A DNA stretch of 64,000 bases, from contig CALQCM020000002.1 in the NCBI GenBank assembly GCA_943329075.2, positions 62,001-126,000 on the forward strand, read 5' to 3'. Under the pieces are notes generated by a model, which saw only the letters and a program-made list of their open reading frames with translations, made no database searches and was not told where the DNA came from. The stretch is from Chitinophaga pinensis. Lineage in GTDB: Bacteria > Pseudomonadota > Gammaproteobacteria > Burkholderiales > SG8-41. The translations under genes and the position numbers were made by a program. Within the stretch, counting starts at the first letter, position 1. Each line of letters starts with the position of its first letter. Below are positions 42,927-51,383 of this stretch, one piece after another.

Positions 42927-42951
42927 GGCGCCAACCCGCGGACGAAAAAAA

Positions 42952-42981
42952 GCCCCGGCAGATTGCCGGGGCTTTTTCTTT
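42952..42981. terminator. Bidirectional intrinsic terminator
   Basis: GCCCCGGC-AGATT-GCCGGGGC forms a perfect 8-bp stem. It has six or more A on its left (a T-run for the minus strand) and TTTTTCTTT on its right, between the convergent MoaB-like and phasin genes. Confidence 0.93.
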
Positions 42982-42994
42982 GCTGCGTGGCCGA

Positions 42995-43534
42995 TCAGGC
43001 TGCTTTTTTCTTGCCTGCGCTGACGGCTTGCGAGGTGGCTGCTTCGACATTGGCATGGGTGATATCGACAAACTGCTTGGCCGATTTCGCCATGTTTTCG
43101 TACGTCGAGTTGATACCGGAGATCGCCGATTTCAGCGCGGCGACGGCGACATCGGAGCCGGCCGGCGCGGTCTTGACCAGTTTGTCCATCGAGGTCACGA
43201 CCTGTTTGTTGAATTCCGACACCTGTTCTTCGACCAGTTTGTTCAGTTCGGACTGGGTCGCGGTGGCGACGTCATAGACGCTCTTCACGTAGCTGGCGGT
43301 TTTTTCCATGTTCGGCTGCATCAGCGAGTTCTTCACGTGCGCGAATTCCTGCGGGTCTTTGATCTCGGAAAACGCTTTCGCTTGTTGCACGCCATCGGCA
43401 AACGCGCCTTTGGCGGCTTTCAGCTGCACTTCCATTAAACGCTCGGCGCCTTCCAGGGCGATACCGGCAAAACGAACGGCGGCTTCCAGATTGGCTTTGT
43501 TCAGGGCGATAAATTGTTCGGGTGCTTTATACAT
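42995..43534 (-). CDS. phaP: Phasin family protein
   Basis: A 179-residue helical protein of the short betaproteobacterial phasin family. It starts MYKAPEQFIALNKANLEAAVRFAGIALEGAERLMEVQ in outline (amphipathic helices), with FSEIKDPQEF in the centre and an Ala/Lys-rich tail ending KKKAA. Phasins coat polyhydroxybutyrate granules. AAGGAG precedes the ATG, a consensus-like promoter lies about 90 bp upstream, and a bidirectional terminator follows, so this is a well-isolated and probably strongly expressed gene. Confidence 0.93.
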   Translation of the reverse strand: MYKAPEQFIALNKANLEAAVRFAGIALEGAERLMEVQLKAAKGAFADGVQQAKAFSEIKDPQEFAHVKNSLMQPNMEKTASYVKSVYDVATATQSELNKLVEEQVSEFNKQVVTSMDKLVKTAPAGSDVAVAALKSAISGINSTYENMAKSAKQFVDITHANVEAATSQAVSAGKKKAA

Positions 43535-43607
43535 TGCAATCTCCTTGGAAAGTTATTGCAAAACAGCGGATTAAAATAACGACAAGAATCAGAATTCGGT
43601 TCAAATG

Positions 43608-43686
43608 TTGCGACGCACAATTCAAATTATAGTGGCGCTAAAGCCGAAGTCAAGGCCCCAAACAAAATAAATATTGCAACGCACCA
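43608..43686. promoter_or_regulatory. Two TGC-N3-GCA boxes flanking the phasin promoter
   Basis: TTGCGACGCACAA (43608-43620) and TTGCAACGCACCA (43674-43686) are direct repeats with two mismatches. One lies over the expected transcription start and the other just upstream of the -35. Each contains TGC-N3-GCA. PhaR repressors of PHB metabolism bind TGC-rich repeats at phasin promoters, so these are candidate PhaR sites. Confidence 0.45.
43626..43653 (-). promoter_or_regulatory. Sigma-70 promoter of the phasin gene
   Basis: On the minus strand TTGACT (43648-43653) and a perfect TATAAT (43626-43631) are separated by 16 bp. The predicted start of transcription is near 43619, giving a leader of about 85 bases. 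Confidence 0.8.
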
Positions 43687-43818
43687 ATTGGCCGGCCGTG
43701 GCCGCATGTTTTGACTTGTAGTCGCCTTAAAAATGAGATAAAAGTGTTTCCCAATCAGTGATCTACGCGGCGCAGGGTGCCCTGGGCTGTTAACACGAGT
43801 CCACACGAACCGATTGCC

Positions 43819-44958
43819 ATGGCCGAATCCGCAACGCCGCCCTCAACGCCGCCCAGCCTGGAACGGGTGAGGGACGCCATGGGCGACCGCTGCGTGCTGG
43901 CCGGGGCGTGGAATCTACGTTCCCTGGAACGCCGGCTGGCCGAATTCGAACGCGAACTGGCGCGCATCGCGGCCGATCCTGCTTGCGGCTGGGATCTGCG
44001 CCGCGTTGAGGTGATCGACCACGCCGGCGCCATGCTGCTGTGGCGCGCTTGGGGACGCAAACGCGTTGCGCGGCTCGAGCTCAAGCCGGAACAGGCACAG
44101 TTGTTCGAACGCATGCTGCCGGCACCGCCTGCGTTGCCGCCCGCGCGCGGGTTTGACCCGTTTTTCCTCCCCGTCTTTATCGGCGGCAAGGTGTTGAGAG
44201 TCTACGATCACCTTGCGCACATGCTGCTGGTGCTGGGGCAGTCTGTCATCGAACTCGCGGGCCTCGTGCGGCATCCGCGCGGCATCCCCTGGCGTGAATT
44301 GTCGGCGAACGTGTATCGCACCGGCGCGCAGGCGCTGGGCATCACGGCGCTGGTCGGCTTTCTGATCGGCGTGGTGTTGAGTTATCTGTCCGCGCAGCAG
44401 CTCAAACTGTTCGGTGCCGACGCCTTCATCGTCAATATTCTCGGCGTCAGCGTGGTGCGCGAACTCGGGCCCGTGCTGGCGGCGATACTGATCGCCGGTC
44501 GTTCGGGCTCGGCGATCACCGCGTCGCTCGGTGTCATGCGTGTGACCCAGGAACTTGATGCCATGGCGGTGATGGGCATTTCCCAATCGCTGCGCCTGAC
44601 TTTGCCGAAGATGCTGGCGCTGGCGATTTCGATGCCGCTGGTGGTGTTGTGGACCGACGCCGTCGCGTTGCTCGGCGGCATGGTGGCGGCACGCCTTGAA
44701 CTCGGCATCGGCTACCATCATTTTCTGTCCAACCTGCCGGATGCGGTGCCGATCGCGAATCTGTGGCTGGGACTCGGCAAGGGCGCGGTATTTGGCGTGA
44801 TGATTGCGCTCGTCGCCTGCCATTTCGGCCTGCGCATAGAACCCAACACCGAAAGCCTCGGCATCGGCACCACCAATTCGGTGGTGACGGCGATCACCGT
44901 CGTTATTCTGGTCGACGCAGTCTTTGCCATCATGTTCAAAGACATCGGCATTTCATGA
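43819..44958 (+). CDS. mlaE: Mla-type ABC transporter permease with N-terminal STAS-like domain
   Basis: A 379-residue protein. Residues 1 to about 105 are soluble and resemble the STAS/MlaB domain (RRVEVIDHAGAMLLWRAWG). The rest is the MlaE permease, with RGIPWRELSANVYRTGAQALGITAL in outline, SYLSAQQLKLFGA, ELGPVLAAILIAGRSGSAITA (the family signature) and NSVVTAITVVI at the end. It moves lipids between outer and inner membranes together with the next three gene products. ATG 43819 is chosen. A GTG 42 bp upstream is also in frame. TTGACT at 43711 may be its -35. The stop overlaps the ATPase start (ATGA). Confidence 0.9.
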   Translation: MAESATPPSTPPSLERVRDAMGDRCVLAGAWNLRSLERRLAEFERELARIAADPACGWDLRRVEVIDHAGAMLLWRAWGRKRVARLELKPEQAQLFERMLPAPPALPPARGFDPFFLPVFIGGKVLRVYDHLAHMLLVLGQSVIELAGLVRHPRGIPWRELSANVYRTGAQALGITALVGFLIGVVLSYLSAQQLKLFGADAFIVNILGVSVVRELGPVLAAILIAGRSGSAITASLGVMRVTQELDAMAVMGISQSLRLTLPKMLALAISMPLVVLWTDAVALLGGMVAARLELGIGYHHFLSNLPDAVPIANLWLGLGKGAVFGVMIALVACHFGLRIEPNTESLGIGTTNSVVTAITVVILVDAVFAIMFKDIGIS

Positions 44959-45755
44959 CGGCACACAATCACATCATCGAAATCCGCGGGCTGTGGACGC
45001 AGTTCGGCGATTTTGTCGTGCACCGCGATATTGACCTCAATGTGCGTTGCGGCGAAATCCTCTCGCTGGTCGGCGGTTCGGGCAGCGGCAAGACCACCAT
45101 GCTGCGGCAGATGCTGGGTCTGGAAACGCCGACGCGCGGTGAGGTGCGCGTGTTCGGCACCTCGCTGCACGGCAGCGATGCGGCGGCGCTGCGCCATCTG
45201 CGCAACCGCTGGGGCGTGCTGTTTCAGGAAGGTGCCCTGTTCAGCGCGTTGTCGGTGTACGACAACCTCGCACTGCCGTTGCGCGAACTGCGCACCGTCA
45301 GCGAAGAGATGATCCACGACCTCGTCATGGTGAAACTCGAGATGGTCGGCATCGAGCCGCGCCATGCCACCAAGATGCCGGCCGATCTGTCGGGCGGCAT
45401 GATCAAACGCATCGCGCTGGCGCGCGCGCTGGCGCTCGAGCCTGAACTGATTTTTCTGGATGAGCCGACCGCCGGCCTCGATCCGGACCGCAGCGAGAGT
45501 TTCGTCAAACTGATCCAGGAACTGCACCGCGAACTCAATCTGACCGTCGTCATGGTGACGCACGATCTCGATACGCTGGTGGCATTGTCCGACCGGGTTG
45601 CGGTATTGTGCGACCAGAAGGTGGAGATCATCGGCACGCTCGATGAGGTGGTCGCCAACACGCATCCGTTCATCTGCAATTTTTTCATGGGTGAGCGCGG
45701 ACGCCGCGCGCTTGAAGCCGTGCGCGCAGTCAAAGCCATCATGGCGATGACCTGA
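44955..45755 (+). CDS. mlaF: Mla-type ABC transporter ATPase
   Basis: A 266-residue ATP-binding subunit. Walker A GGSGSGKTT is near residue 41, and the Q-loop region LFQEGALFSALSVYDN is the MlaF form. Signature LSGGMIKR, Walker B LIFLDEPTAGLD and the H-loop VMVTHDLDT complete it. It energises lipid transport by MlaE. The ATG overlaps the permease stop by ATGA, so the subunits are made in concert. A 37-bp gap leads to the MCE gene. Confidence 0.94.
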   Translation: MTAHNHIIEIRGLWTQFGDFVVHRDIDLNVRCGEILSLVGGSGSGKTTMLRQMLGLETPTRGEVRVFGTSLHGSDAAALRHLRNRWGVLFQEGALFSALSVYDNLALPLRELRTVSEEMIHDLVMVKLEMVGIEPRHATKMPADLSGGMIKRIALARALALEPELIFLDEPTAGLDPDRSESFVKLIQELHRELNLTVVMVTHDLDTLVALSDRVAVLCDQKVEIIGTLDEVVANTHPFICNFFMGERGRRALEAVRAVKAIMAMT

Positions 45756-45792
45756 GCGGCCGGCGTTTCAGCAAGGGAAGGGGCAAGGGGAT

Positions 45793-46713
45793 ATGGAAAA
45801 CAGGGCGCATGCACTGGCAGCCGGATTATTTACGCTGCTCCTGGGGCTCGGTGTGATCGCGGTTTCTGCCTGGTTCGGCGGCGATACGGTCGAGACGAAA
45901 AATTTCATGCTGGTGTCGCGTCATCCGGTATCGGGGCTGAATGCGCAGGCGCCGGTGCGTTTTCGCGGCGTCACGGTCGGCAAGGTGGTCGCCATCAATT
46001 TCAATCCGGAAGATCCGCTGTCGATCCTGGTTGAAATTGCGATCCGCGCCGACACGCCGCTGACGCCGGGCACTTTTGCCCAACTCGGCTCGCAGGGCGT
46101 GACCGGGCTTGCCTACGTGATTCTTGACGACAAGGGCAACAAGCCGGGCGCGCTCGCCGGCGAAGACGGCAAACTCGCGCGCATCGATGTGCATCCGTCG
46201 TTCATGGACAGCGTGACCGATTCTGGGCAGGCGATGGTTGAGAACTTCAACGAGGTTGCCAAGCGCGTGAATACGCTGCTGAGCGACGACAACCAGAAGC
46301 ATCTGGTCAGCGCGGTGCGCAATCTCGACACCATGTCGGCGCGCGTCTCCACGCTGGCCACATCGCTTGAACCGACCGTGCGTGCCATGCCGGGCCTCGT
46401 CAATGACGCCGGCGTCGCGCTCAAGCGCGCTGATGCGCTGATGGCGAACCTGAACCAGCGCGCCGAAGCGTTCGAGCGTGCCGCCAAAGGTGTCGAGCGG
46501 TTGAGTGACAGCGGCGCTGCATTGAGCGATGCCATTACGACTGACATGCTGCCGCGGCTGAATCAACTCGCCGAAGAACTGCAGCGCACGGCGCGCGGCG
46601 TCGAGCGCGCGTTGAACGATTTCGATGAGCAGCCGCACAGCCTGATTTTCGGGCGTAATCCGTTGCCGCCGGGGCCCGGCGAAGCGGGATTCAGCGCCAG
46701 GGGGACACGATGA
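45793..46713 (+). CDS. mlaD: MCE-domain (MlaD-like) lipid transport protein
   Basis: A 306-residue protein with one N-terminal transmembrane anchor (residues about 8-28) and an MCE domain (about 38-115: VSGLNAQAPVRFRGVTVGKV, SQGVTGLAYV). A long helical coiled region with Leu/Ala heptads follows (about 135-280). This is the periplasmic substrate channel of Mla/Pqi-type systems. It is longer than E. coli MlaD (183) because of the helical extension, which resembles PqiB/YrbD-like forms that reach across the periplasm. GGGAAGGGG-type purine-rich sequence precedes the ATG. Confidence 0.92.
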   Translation: MENRAHALAAGLFTLLLGLGVIAVSAWFGGDTVETKNFMLVSRHPVSGLNAQAPVRFRGVTVGKVVAINFNPEDPLSILVEIAIRADTPLTPGTFAQLGSQGVTGLAYVILDDKGNKPGALAGEDGKLARIDVHPSFMDSVTDSGQAMVENFNEVAKRVNTLLSDDNQKHLVSAVRNLDTMSARVSTLATSLEPTVRAMPGLVNDAGVALKRADALMANLNQRAEAFERAAKGVERLSDSGAALSDAITTDMLPRLNQLAEELQRTARGVERALNDFDEQPHSLIFGRNPLPPGPGEAGFSARGTR

Positions 46714-47321
46714 AATTTACTTTAGCGTTTGCTGCACTTGTTTTGCTGGCCGGCTGTTCAGCCGGGCCGACCTCGCGTGACACGCCCGCGGCCTATGATT
46801 TCGGGCTGCAACGCGAGCAGGCCGGCGGTACCAAAACGATACGCGGTAGCGTGCTCTTGCCGGGCGTGACGGCGCCGGCATGGCTGGACACACCGGGCGT
46901 GGTTTATCGCCTTGCTTATCAGGATGCGGCGCGTCCGCAGTTCTATACAGGCAGCCGCTGGGCAACGGCACCGGCAGCCCTGCTCACACAGCGTTTGCGC
47001 AGCCGGCTCGCCGCGGCGAGCGAGGGCGGCGTGATCGGTGCGGGCAGTGGCGCGCGCGCTGATTACACCCTGCAGATTGAACTCGAAGAGTTCAGCCAGG
47101 TATTTGATGCGGCTGCCAGCAGCCGCGGCGTGGTGGTCGCGCGCGCAAGTCTGGTCAGCAATGCCAAACGTGTGCTGGTTGCACAACGCAGTTTCTCTAT
47201 AGAGCGCGCGGCGGCTAGTGCCGATGCCGAAGGCGGTGTGCGCGCGCTGACGGCGGCGGGCGGCGAATTGATCGATGCGATTGTGGCGTGGACGGCGACA
47301 GCCGCGCAGGCGTCAAAATAG
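46710..47321 (+). CDS. ABC-type transport auxiliary lipoprotein (PqiC-like)
   Basis: A 203-residue lipoprotein: lipobox LLAGC with the lipidated Cys at residue 16, then a domain of the ABC_trans_aux/DUF330 type (WLDTPGVVYRLAYQDAARPQFYTGSRW is the hallmark in outline). PqiC of E. coli is an outer-membrane lipoprotein that caps the PqiB channel, and the equivalent role fits here. The start overlaps the MCE gene stop (ATGA). This is the last gene of the four-gene operon. Confidence 0.88.
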   Translation: MKFTLAFAALVLLAGCSAGPTSRDTPAAYDFGLQREQAGGTKTIRGSVLLPGVTAPAWLDTPGVVYRLAYQDAARPQFYTGSRWATAPAALLTQRLRSRLAAASEGGVIGAGSGARADYTLQIELEEFSQVFDAAASSRGVVVARASLVSNAKRVLVAQRSFSIERAAASADAEGGVRALTAAGGELIDAIVAWTATAAQASK

Positions 47322-47351
47322 GGGCGCGAGAGTCCTTCAGCGGAGCGGAAA

Positions 47352-47693
47352 ATGGCGGAAACTCTTTTCACCAAAATCATCAACCGGCAGATTCCGGCCG
47401 ACATCGTCTATGAAGACGAACACTGTTTCGCCATCAGGGACATCAACCCGCAGGCGCCGGTGCACCTGTTGCTGATTCCGAAGAAGCCCATTGACCGGTT
47501 GTCCAACGCGCAGGCGGAGGATCAGGCGTTGCTGGGCCACCTGATGCTTGCGGTCGGCAAGATCACACGCGAACTGAAGATCGAGAATGCCTTCCGGCTC
47601 GCCGTTAACAACGGCGCTGATGCGGGCCAGTCGGTGTTCCACCTGCACCTGCACATTCTTGCCGGACGGGAGTTCGGCTGGCCGCCCGGTTGA
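47352..47693 (+). CDS. HIT-family hydrolase (HinT-like)
   Basis: A 113-residue purine nucleotide phosphoramidase of the HIT family. The catalytic triad segment HLHLHILAG (H-x-H-x-H) is preceded by NNGADAGQSV, and the N-terminal CLFTKI-like ETLFTKIINRQIPADIVYEDE is the HinT opening in outline. It hydrolyses AMP-lysine-type phosphoramidates and is usually a housekeeping gene. It follows the lipid-transport operon by 30 bp and may be read through from it. Confidence 0.94.
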   Translation: MAETLFTKIINRQIPADIVYEDEHCFAIRDINPQAPVHLLLIPKKPIDRLSNAQAEDQALLGHLMLAVGKITRELKIENAFRLAVNNGADAGQSVFHLHLHILAGREFGWPPG

Positions 47694-47744
47694 TGCCGGA
47701 GGTCTGGGCGCAGCGGTGCAATGCCGCGCGCCGCAATGTGACGG

Positions 47745-47930
47745 TTATTTGGTGGGTTTGTTGTTGCGTGCTTCGTAGCCGGTGAGATCGACGCTTTCGC
47801 TGAAAGCGTTGGGGAAGACCATGCCCATGGTGAGCACGCAGATAATCATGCGGCCGATGCGCGAGAGGGGATGGGTCTTGTGCGTGGACGGTGCGGCGTC
47901 AAATGCTTTTTTGTCTTCGGCTTTGCCCAT
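47745..47930 (-). CDS. Small single-pass membrane protein, unknown
   Basis: A 61-residue protein. GGAGAC six bases before ATG 47930 is a strong start signal and favours this over the longer frame at 47954. A single hydrophobic helix (IGRMIICVLTMGMVFPNAF) is followed by a short polar tail (SESVDLTGYEARN). It has no recognised family and reads convergent to the HIT gene. Confidence 0.68.
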   Translation of the reverse strand: MGKAEDKKAFDAAPSTHKTHPLSRIGRMIICVLTMGMVFPNAFSESVDLTGYEARNNKPTK

Positions 47931-48029
47931 TGCAGTCTCCTGACAGCGCCGCACCGATCGCCGTGTGGCAACGCGAGTGCGGAATTATGGGGTGGCCTGC
48001 TTACGCGAGTCTTACGCAGATCGCGGTGG

Positions 48030-49010
48030 TCAGTAGACGCGGTTGAGCGCTGCCCCGCCATCGGCAATTACCCGTTTGACATTATCGCAGGCAACCTGAA
48101 ACAGGAAGGTCGAGGCCTGCCGTGTGACGCCGGCGATATGCGGCGTCAGCAGCAGGCGTTCGGCGGCGGCGGCGGGCGCGGTCAGCAGCGGATTGTCCGC
48201 GGCCGGCGGTTCGGTCGAAAACACATCGACCGCGGCGGCGCCGAGTTTGCCCGCAGCGAGTTGTGCCACCAGTGCGGCTTCATCAACCACGCCGCCGCGC
48301 GAGGCGTTGATGAGGATGGCATTTGCTTTCATCAGCGCGAGGCGTTTGGCGTCGAGCAGGTTTTGCGTCGCCGGCAGGAGTGGCACGTGCAGGGTGACGA
48401 CGTCACTGCTCTTTAACAGTTCTTCCAGGGTCAGCGATTTTGCGTGGATGGCGGCGAGGGCGGCCGCATCGCGCGGCGCCGGATCGAAATACGCAATCTG
48501 CGCACCGGCACGGTGAAAGGCCTGTGCCACCGCGGTGCCGACCACACCAAGACCGACGACACCGACCAGCAGGCCCTGCAGACCGGCCAGATTGTCGGCG
48601 ACCATGCGCGCGCGAAATGCCGCGTAATTGCCGGCCTTGATTTCGCGGTCGCTCCAGCCAAAGCGGCGCGACAGCGTTGCCGCCGTGGTGACGGCGTATT
48701 CGGACACGGCGGCATTGCTGCCGCCAGGCACGTTGGCAACGACGATACCCAACGCCTTCATTGCCGGCGCATCAAGCCGGTCGACACCAGCGCCGGTGAT
48801 CTGCACGAATTTGACCGTGCTCTTTTCAAACAACGACGCCGGCAGTTTGGGGCCGACCGCCGGAATCAGCAGCGCGCGCGCTTCATGCATCAACGCCGGC
48901 AGGTCGGCGGCATCAGGCGCGCGGTAGGCGATTTTCAGTTCGGCAGGCGGTGTGACACCGGCGCGCGTGAAATCGACCTCGGGCCGCAGGCATATGACAT
49001 CGTAGGACAT
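48030..49010 (-). CDS. D-isomer-specific 2-hydroxyacid dehydrogenase
   Basis: A 326-residue NAD-dependent enzyme. The cofactor loop VGVVGLGVVGTAVAQAF is near residue 150. NASRGGVVDEAAL (Arg), FSTEPP (Glu) and LTPHIAGVT (His) give the catalytic set. ANVPGGSNAAVSEYAV is the phosphoglycerate-dehydrogenase-like segment. The substrate could be hydroxypyruvate, glyoxylate or a longer 2-ketoacid. It starts 17 bp after the cupin gene stop and is the last gene of a four-gene minus-strand operon. Confidence 0.92.
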   Translation of the reverse strand: MSYDVICLRPEVDFTRAGVTPPAELKIAYRAPDAADLPALMHEARALLIPAVGPKLPASLFEKSTVKFVQITGAGVDRLDAPAMKALGIVVANVPGGSNAAVSEYAVTTAATLSRRFGWSDREIKAGNYAAFRARMVADNLAGLQGLLVGVVGLGVVGTAVAQAFHRAGAQIAYFDPAPRDAAALAAIHAKSLTLEELLKSSDVVTLHVPLLPATQNLLDAKRLALMKANAILINASRGGVVDEAALVAQLAAGKLGAAAVDVFSTEPPAADNPLLTAPAAAAERLLLTPHIAGVTRQASTFLFQVACDNVKRVIADGGAALNRVY

Positions 49011-49026
49011 GGGGAAACCTTAAGGG

Positions 49027-49407
49027 TTATGGTTTGGCGGCGACGTCTTGCGTGCGTTTCGCAATCTCGGCGACCGGGAAGAAGCACAGCAGCATCAGCG
49101 GTTCGGCTCCGGTGTTGCGCGTGACGTGTTTTTCGCCCGGTGTCACCAGCAGGGTGTCGCCGGCCTTGACGGGAAACTTGCCACTGTCGGCTTCCATGCA
49201 GCCTTCACCCGACATGACGAAGATGCATTCTTCGAAGCCGTTGTGAAAATGCGGGCCGCGTAATTTTTCGCCGGGTTGTGGCACCGGAATTTCCACCAGC
49301 CGCAGCGTCACCGCCTGCGAGCCTTTTTCGCCGGAGACGATTTCCAGCGATTTGCGCCCGGCAAGGCCGAGTTGTTTCGCCTGCGCCTGTGTCAGGACCT
49401 GTGTCAT
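49027..49407 (-). CDS. Cupin-domain protein
   Basis: A 126-residue single-cupin protein. Metal-binding motifs are PHFHNGFEECIFVMSGEG (H-x-H...E pattern) and GEKHVTRNTG. The size fits a sugar or amide isomerase or a small-molecule sensor. The ATG at 49407 shares one base with the stop of the creatininase gene (TGATG), so translation is coupled. The longer open frame upstream is antisense-like Arg-rich shadow and is not used. Confidence 0.88.
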   Translation of the reverse strand: MTQVLTQAQAKQLGLAGRKSLEIVSGEKGSQAVTLRLVEIPVPQPGEKLRGPHFHNGFEECIFVMSGEGCMEADSGKFPVKAGDTLLVTPGEKHVTRNTGAEPLMLLCFFPVAEIAKRTQDVAAKP

Positions 49408-50210
49408 CAGCCGGCCACCTTCAGACGCTTGATCTCGGCCGTGCCGCCCTGCGCCTCGTCGAGCATCTGGTAAATGCCGGTCGCTTCTTTGGCGATGGCA
49501 TCGGCGATGTCGTTGAGCATTTTTTTCGCCTTGTCGACCGTCGCGTGTTCCGGCGCGCCGTACCAGCCGGTCGCGCAGATGGTGCGGATATCGGTCAGTA
49601 CCGGCTGATAGCTGTGGGTGCGGCGCAGCTTGTCCCATTTGCGGCCACGCGAGTGATCCGATGAATAATCGATGCGGTCGAGGTGTACGAGATCGGGGCG
49701 GCAGGCGAGCACCGCCAGCGTTTCGATTTCGCCGCCGTGGGTGAGCCCGCCGCAATCGTGGCCGTAGAGTTCGGCTGCGACGTAGCAGGCCTGCACCGTC
49801 AGCACCGTCATGCCGTGTTCGCGGTGCAGCGCCTCGGCGGCGATCGCCAGCGAGGGGATGTTGCCCTCGTGCCAGTTGACCAGCAGCAGATATTTGGCGC
49901 CGTGTTTTGCCGTTGAGACGCAGGTCTCGACGACCACGCGCTGATAGGTATCGGGCGTCAGCGTGATGGTGCCCTCAAACGGCATATGCATCGGCGTCAC
50001 ACCGAACGGTGTCGCCGGCAACAACAATCCGTCCATGCGTTCTGCCACGGCATGGCCGATGACCTGGCTCGAGTAGATATCGGTGCCGGTCGGCAGATGC
50101 GGGCCGTGCTGCTCGACGCTGCCGCAGGGCAGGATGACGAGCGGATTCTTCTTCAGCTGCTGCGCGATCTCGGGTTGGGTGAGATCGATGAAATTGCGGG
50201 TCGGGAGCAT
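49407..50210 (-). CDS. Creatininase / creatinine-amidohydrolase family protein
   Basis: A 267-residue metal-dependent amidohydrolase. Motifs are LPCGSVEQHGPHLPTGTD (metal ligands E, H and D), VNWHEGN (His/Glu), GLTHGGEIET (Glu) and a late SSDHSRG. Family members hydrolyse cyclic amides or formamides, such as creatinine and MftE- or FAPy-type substrates. The specific substrate here is open. It is upstream of the cupin and downstream of the Gfo/Idh/MocA gene in the same operon, which points to breakdown of one N-containing or sugar-like compound. Confidence 0.9.
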   Translation of the reverse strand: MLPTRNFIDLTQPEIAQQLKKNPLVILPCGSVEQHGPHLPTGTDIYSSQVIGHAVAERMDGLLLPATPFGVTPMHMPFEGTITLTPDTYQRVVVETCVSTAKHGAKYLLLVNWHEGNIPSLAIAAEALHREHGMTVLTVQACYVAAELYGHDCGGLTHGGEIETLAVLACRPDLVHLDRIDYSSDHSRGRKWDKLRRTHSYQPVLTDIRTICATGWYGAPEHATVDKAKKMLNDIADAIAKEATGIYQMLDEAQGGTAEIKRLKVAG

Positions 50211-50222
50211 GGCTTCTCCGGG

Positions 50223-51290
50223 TCAGATGCGTGATTTGTGTTCGGCGATGATATCAGCGATCTTTACCGCCTGGCCGTTGTGCTCGAGCGAGCGCAACGC
50301 GGCGTAGACCACGGCCAGCGCGACGTTGCCGTTGTCGGCCGACAGTTCCGCCGGCTTGTTGCTGGCAATGCTGTCGGCGAACATTTCGAGCTCGGCGCGG
50401 AACATGTCGCTCTTCGCGATTTTCAGTTCTTCGCGCTTGGCGTAGCCGTCCTTGCCGCGCTGGATGTAGAGAATGGCCGATTCGTGGATCTTGTCAGGGG
50501 TGTCCCAGGTGCCGAAATCGATTTCGAAGTGCATCAGGCCTTTCGAGCCGAACACGCGCACCGAATAAATGCCGGGCGAGGTCCAGCACGAACCGACATA
50601 GGCGACCTTGCCGTCGGCGAATTTCAGCAGCGTCATCGACTGGTCGTCGACCTCGGCGCCCACCGGCGAGAGTTTCGACGACATCGCGCTGACTTCGGCG
50701 ATTTCGCCGCCGAGGTAATGCACGACGTCGAATTGGTGGATCGCCAGCTGCGACAGCGGGCCGCCCGGCGCCTTGTCTTTGTACCAGCGCCAGGTTTGCG
50801 GTGTCAGTTCAAGCGCGCGCTCATTCGAGAAATTGGCTTCGATGAAGGCGACACGGCCCAATTCGCCGGCGTCGATGCGTTTTTTGATTTCGCGCAGGCC
50901 CGCCATCAGGCGCGCACTGTGGCCGACGGTGACCGAGACGCCGTATTCCTTTTCAAGCGCGGCAATGCGGAGGCCGTTTTCCAGCGTATTGGCGATCGGT
51001 TTTTCGGTATAGATATGTTTTTTCGCCTTGGCGACCTGCAGCGCTACCGGCAGATGCTGTTCGTTCGGCACCGTCAGGATGCAGCCCTGAATGTTCGGAT
51101 CGGCGAGCATGGTTTCCATGCTGGCCACCGCCGGCACGCCAAATTCCTGCGCGAAGGCGGTGCGTTTTTCCTCGGAGCGGCTGAAGGCGGCGACGATTTT
51201 GATCTTGTCGGATTGTTTGGCGGCGCGCGTTAAGACCTTGGCCCAGCGGCCGAGGCCGATGATGCCGACATTGACGGGTTTGCTGCTCAT
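50223..51290 (-). CDS. Gfo/Idh/MocA-family oxidoreductase
   Basis: A 355-residue NAD(P)-dependent dehydrogenase. The N-terminal Rossmann loop is GIIGLGRWAKVL, and EKPIANTLENG carries the conserved Lys of the EKP motif. HQFDVVHYLGGE provides the D-x-x-x-H catalytic pair. The C-terminal beta domain is complete. It is the first gene of the operon (51290 to 48030), divergent from the GntR regulator with a 93-bp gap holding a palindrome. Sugar, inositol or related substrates are usual in the family. Confidence 0.92.
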   Translation of the reverse strand: MSSKPVNVGIIGLGRWAKVLTRAAKQSDKIKIVAAFSRSEEKRTAFAQEFGVPAVASMETMLADPNIQGCILTVPNEQHLPVALQVAKAKKHIYTEKPIANTLENGLRIAALEKEYGVSVTVGHSARLMAGLREIKKRIDAGELGRVAFIEANFSNERALELTPQTWRWYKDKAPGGPLSQLAIHQFDVVHYLGGEIAEVSAMSSKLSPVGAEVDDQSMTLLKFADGKVAYVGSCWTSPGIYSVRVFGSKGLMHFEIDFGTWDTPDKIHESAILYIQRGKDGYAKREELKIAKSDMFRAELEMFADSIASNKPAELSADNGNVALAVVYAALRSLEHNGQAVKIADIIAEHKSRI

Positions 51291-51336
51291 GCGGACTCCT
51301 CGGGAGCGTTTTTAGGTTGCAAAGGATGGTGATTTC

Positions 51337-51351
51337 GTAATATCGTATTAC
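51337..51351. promoter_or_regulatory. Palindromic operator candidate between divergent genes
   Basis: GTAATA-TCG-TATTAC is a perfect dyad with 6-bp arms, 32 bp before the GntR-family start and 46 bp before the Gfo/Idh/MocA start. A second half-like GTAATA follows at 51353-51358. Placement between a regulator and its likely target operon suggests binding by the neighbouring GntR/FCD protein. Confidence 0.6.
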
Positions 51352-51383
51352 GGTAATATGATCCGGTCAAATGGAATCCAGTA

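Noticed and set aside
42952..42981. Riboswitch or attenuator near the phasin gene
   Set aside because: The structure is a simple symmetric stem with T-runs on both sides between convergent genes, so a bidirectional terminator explains it.
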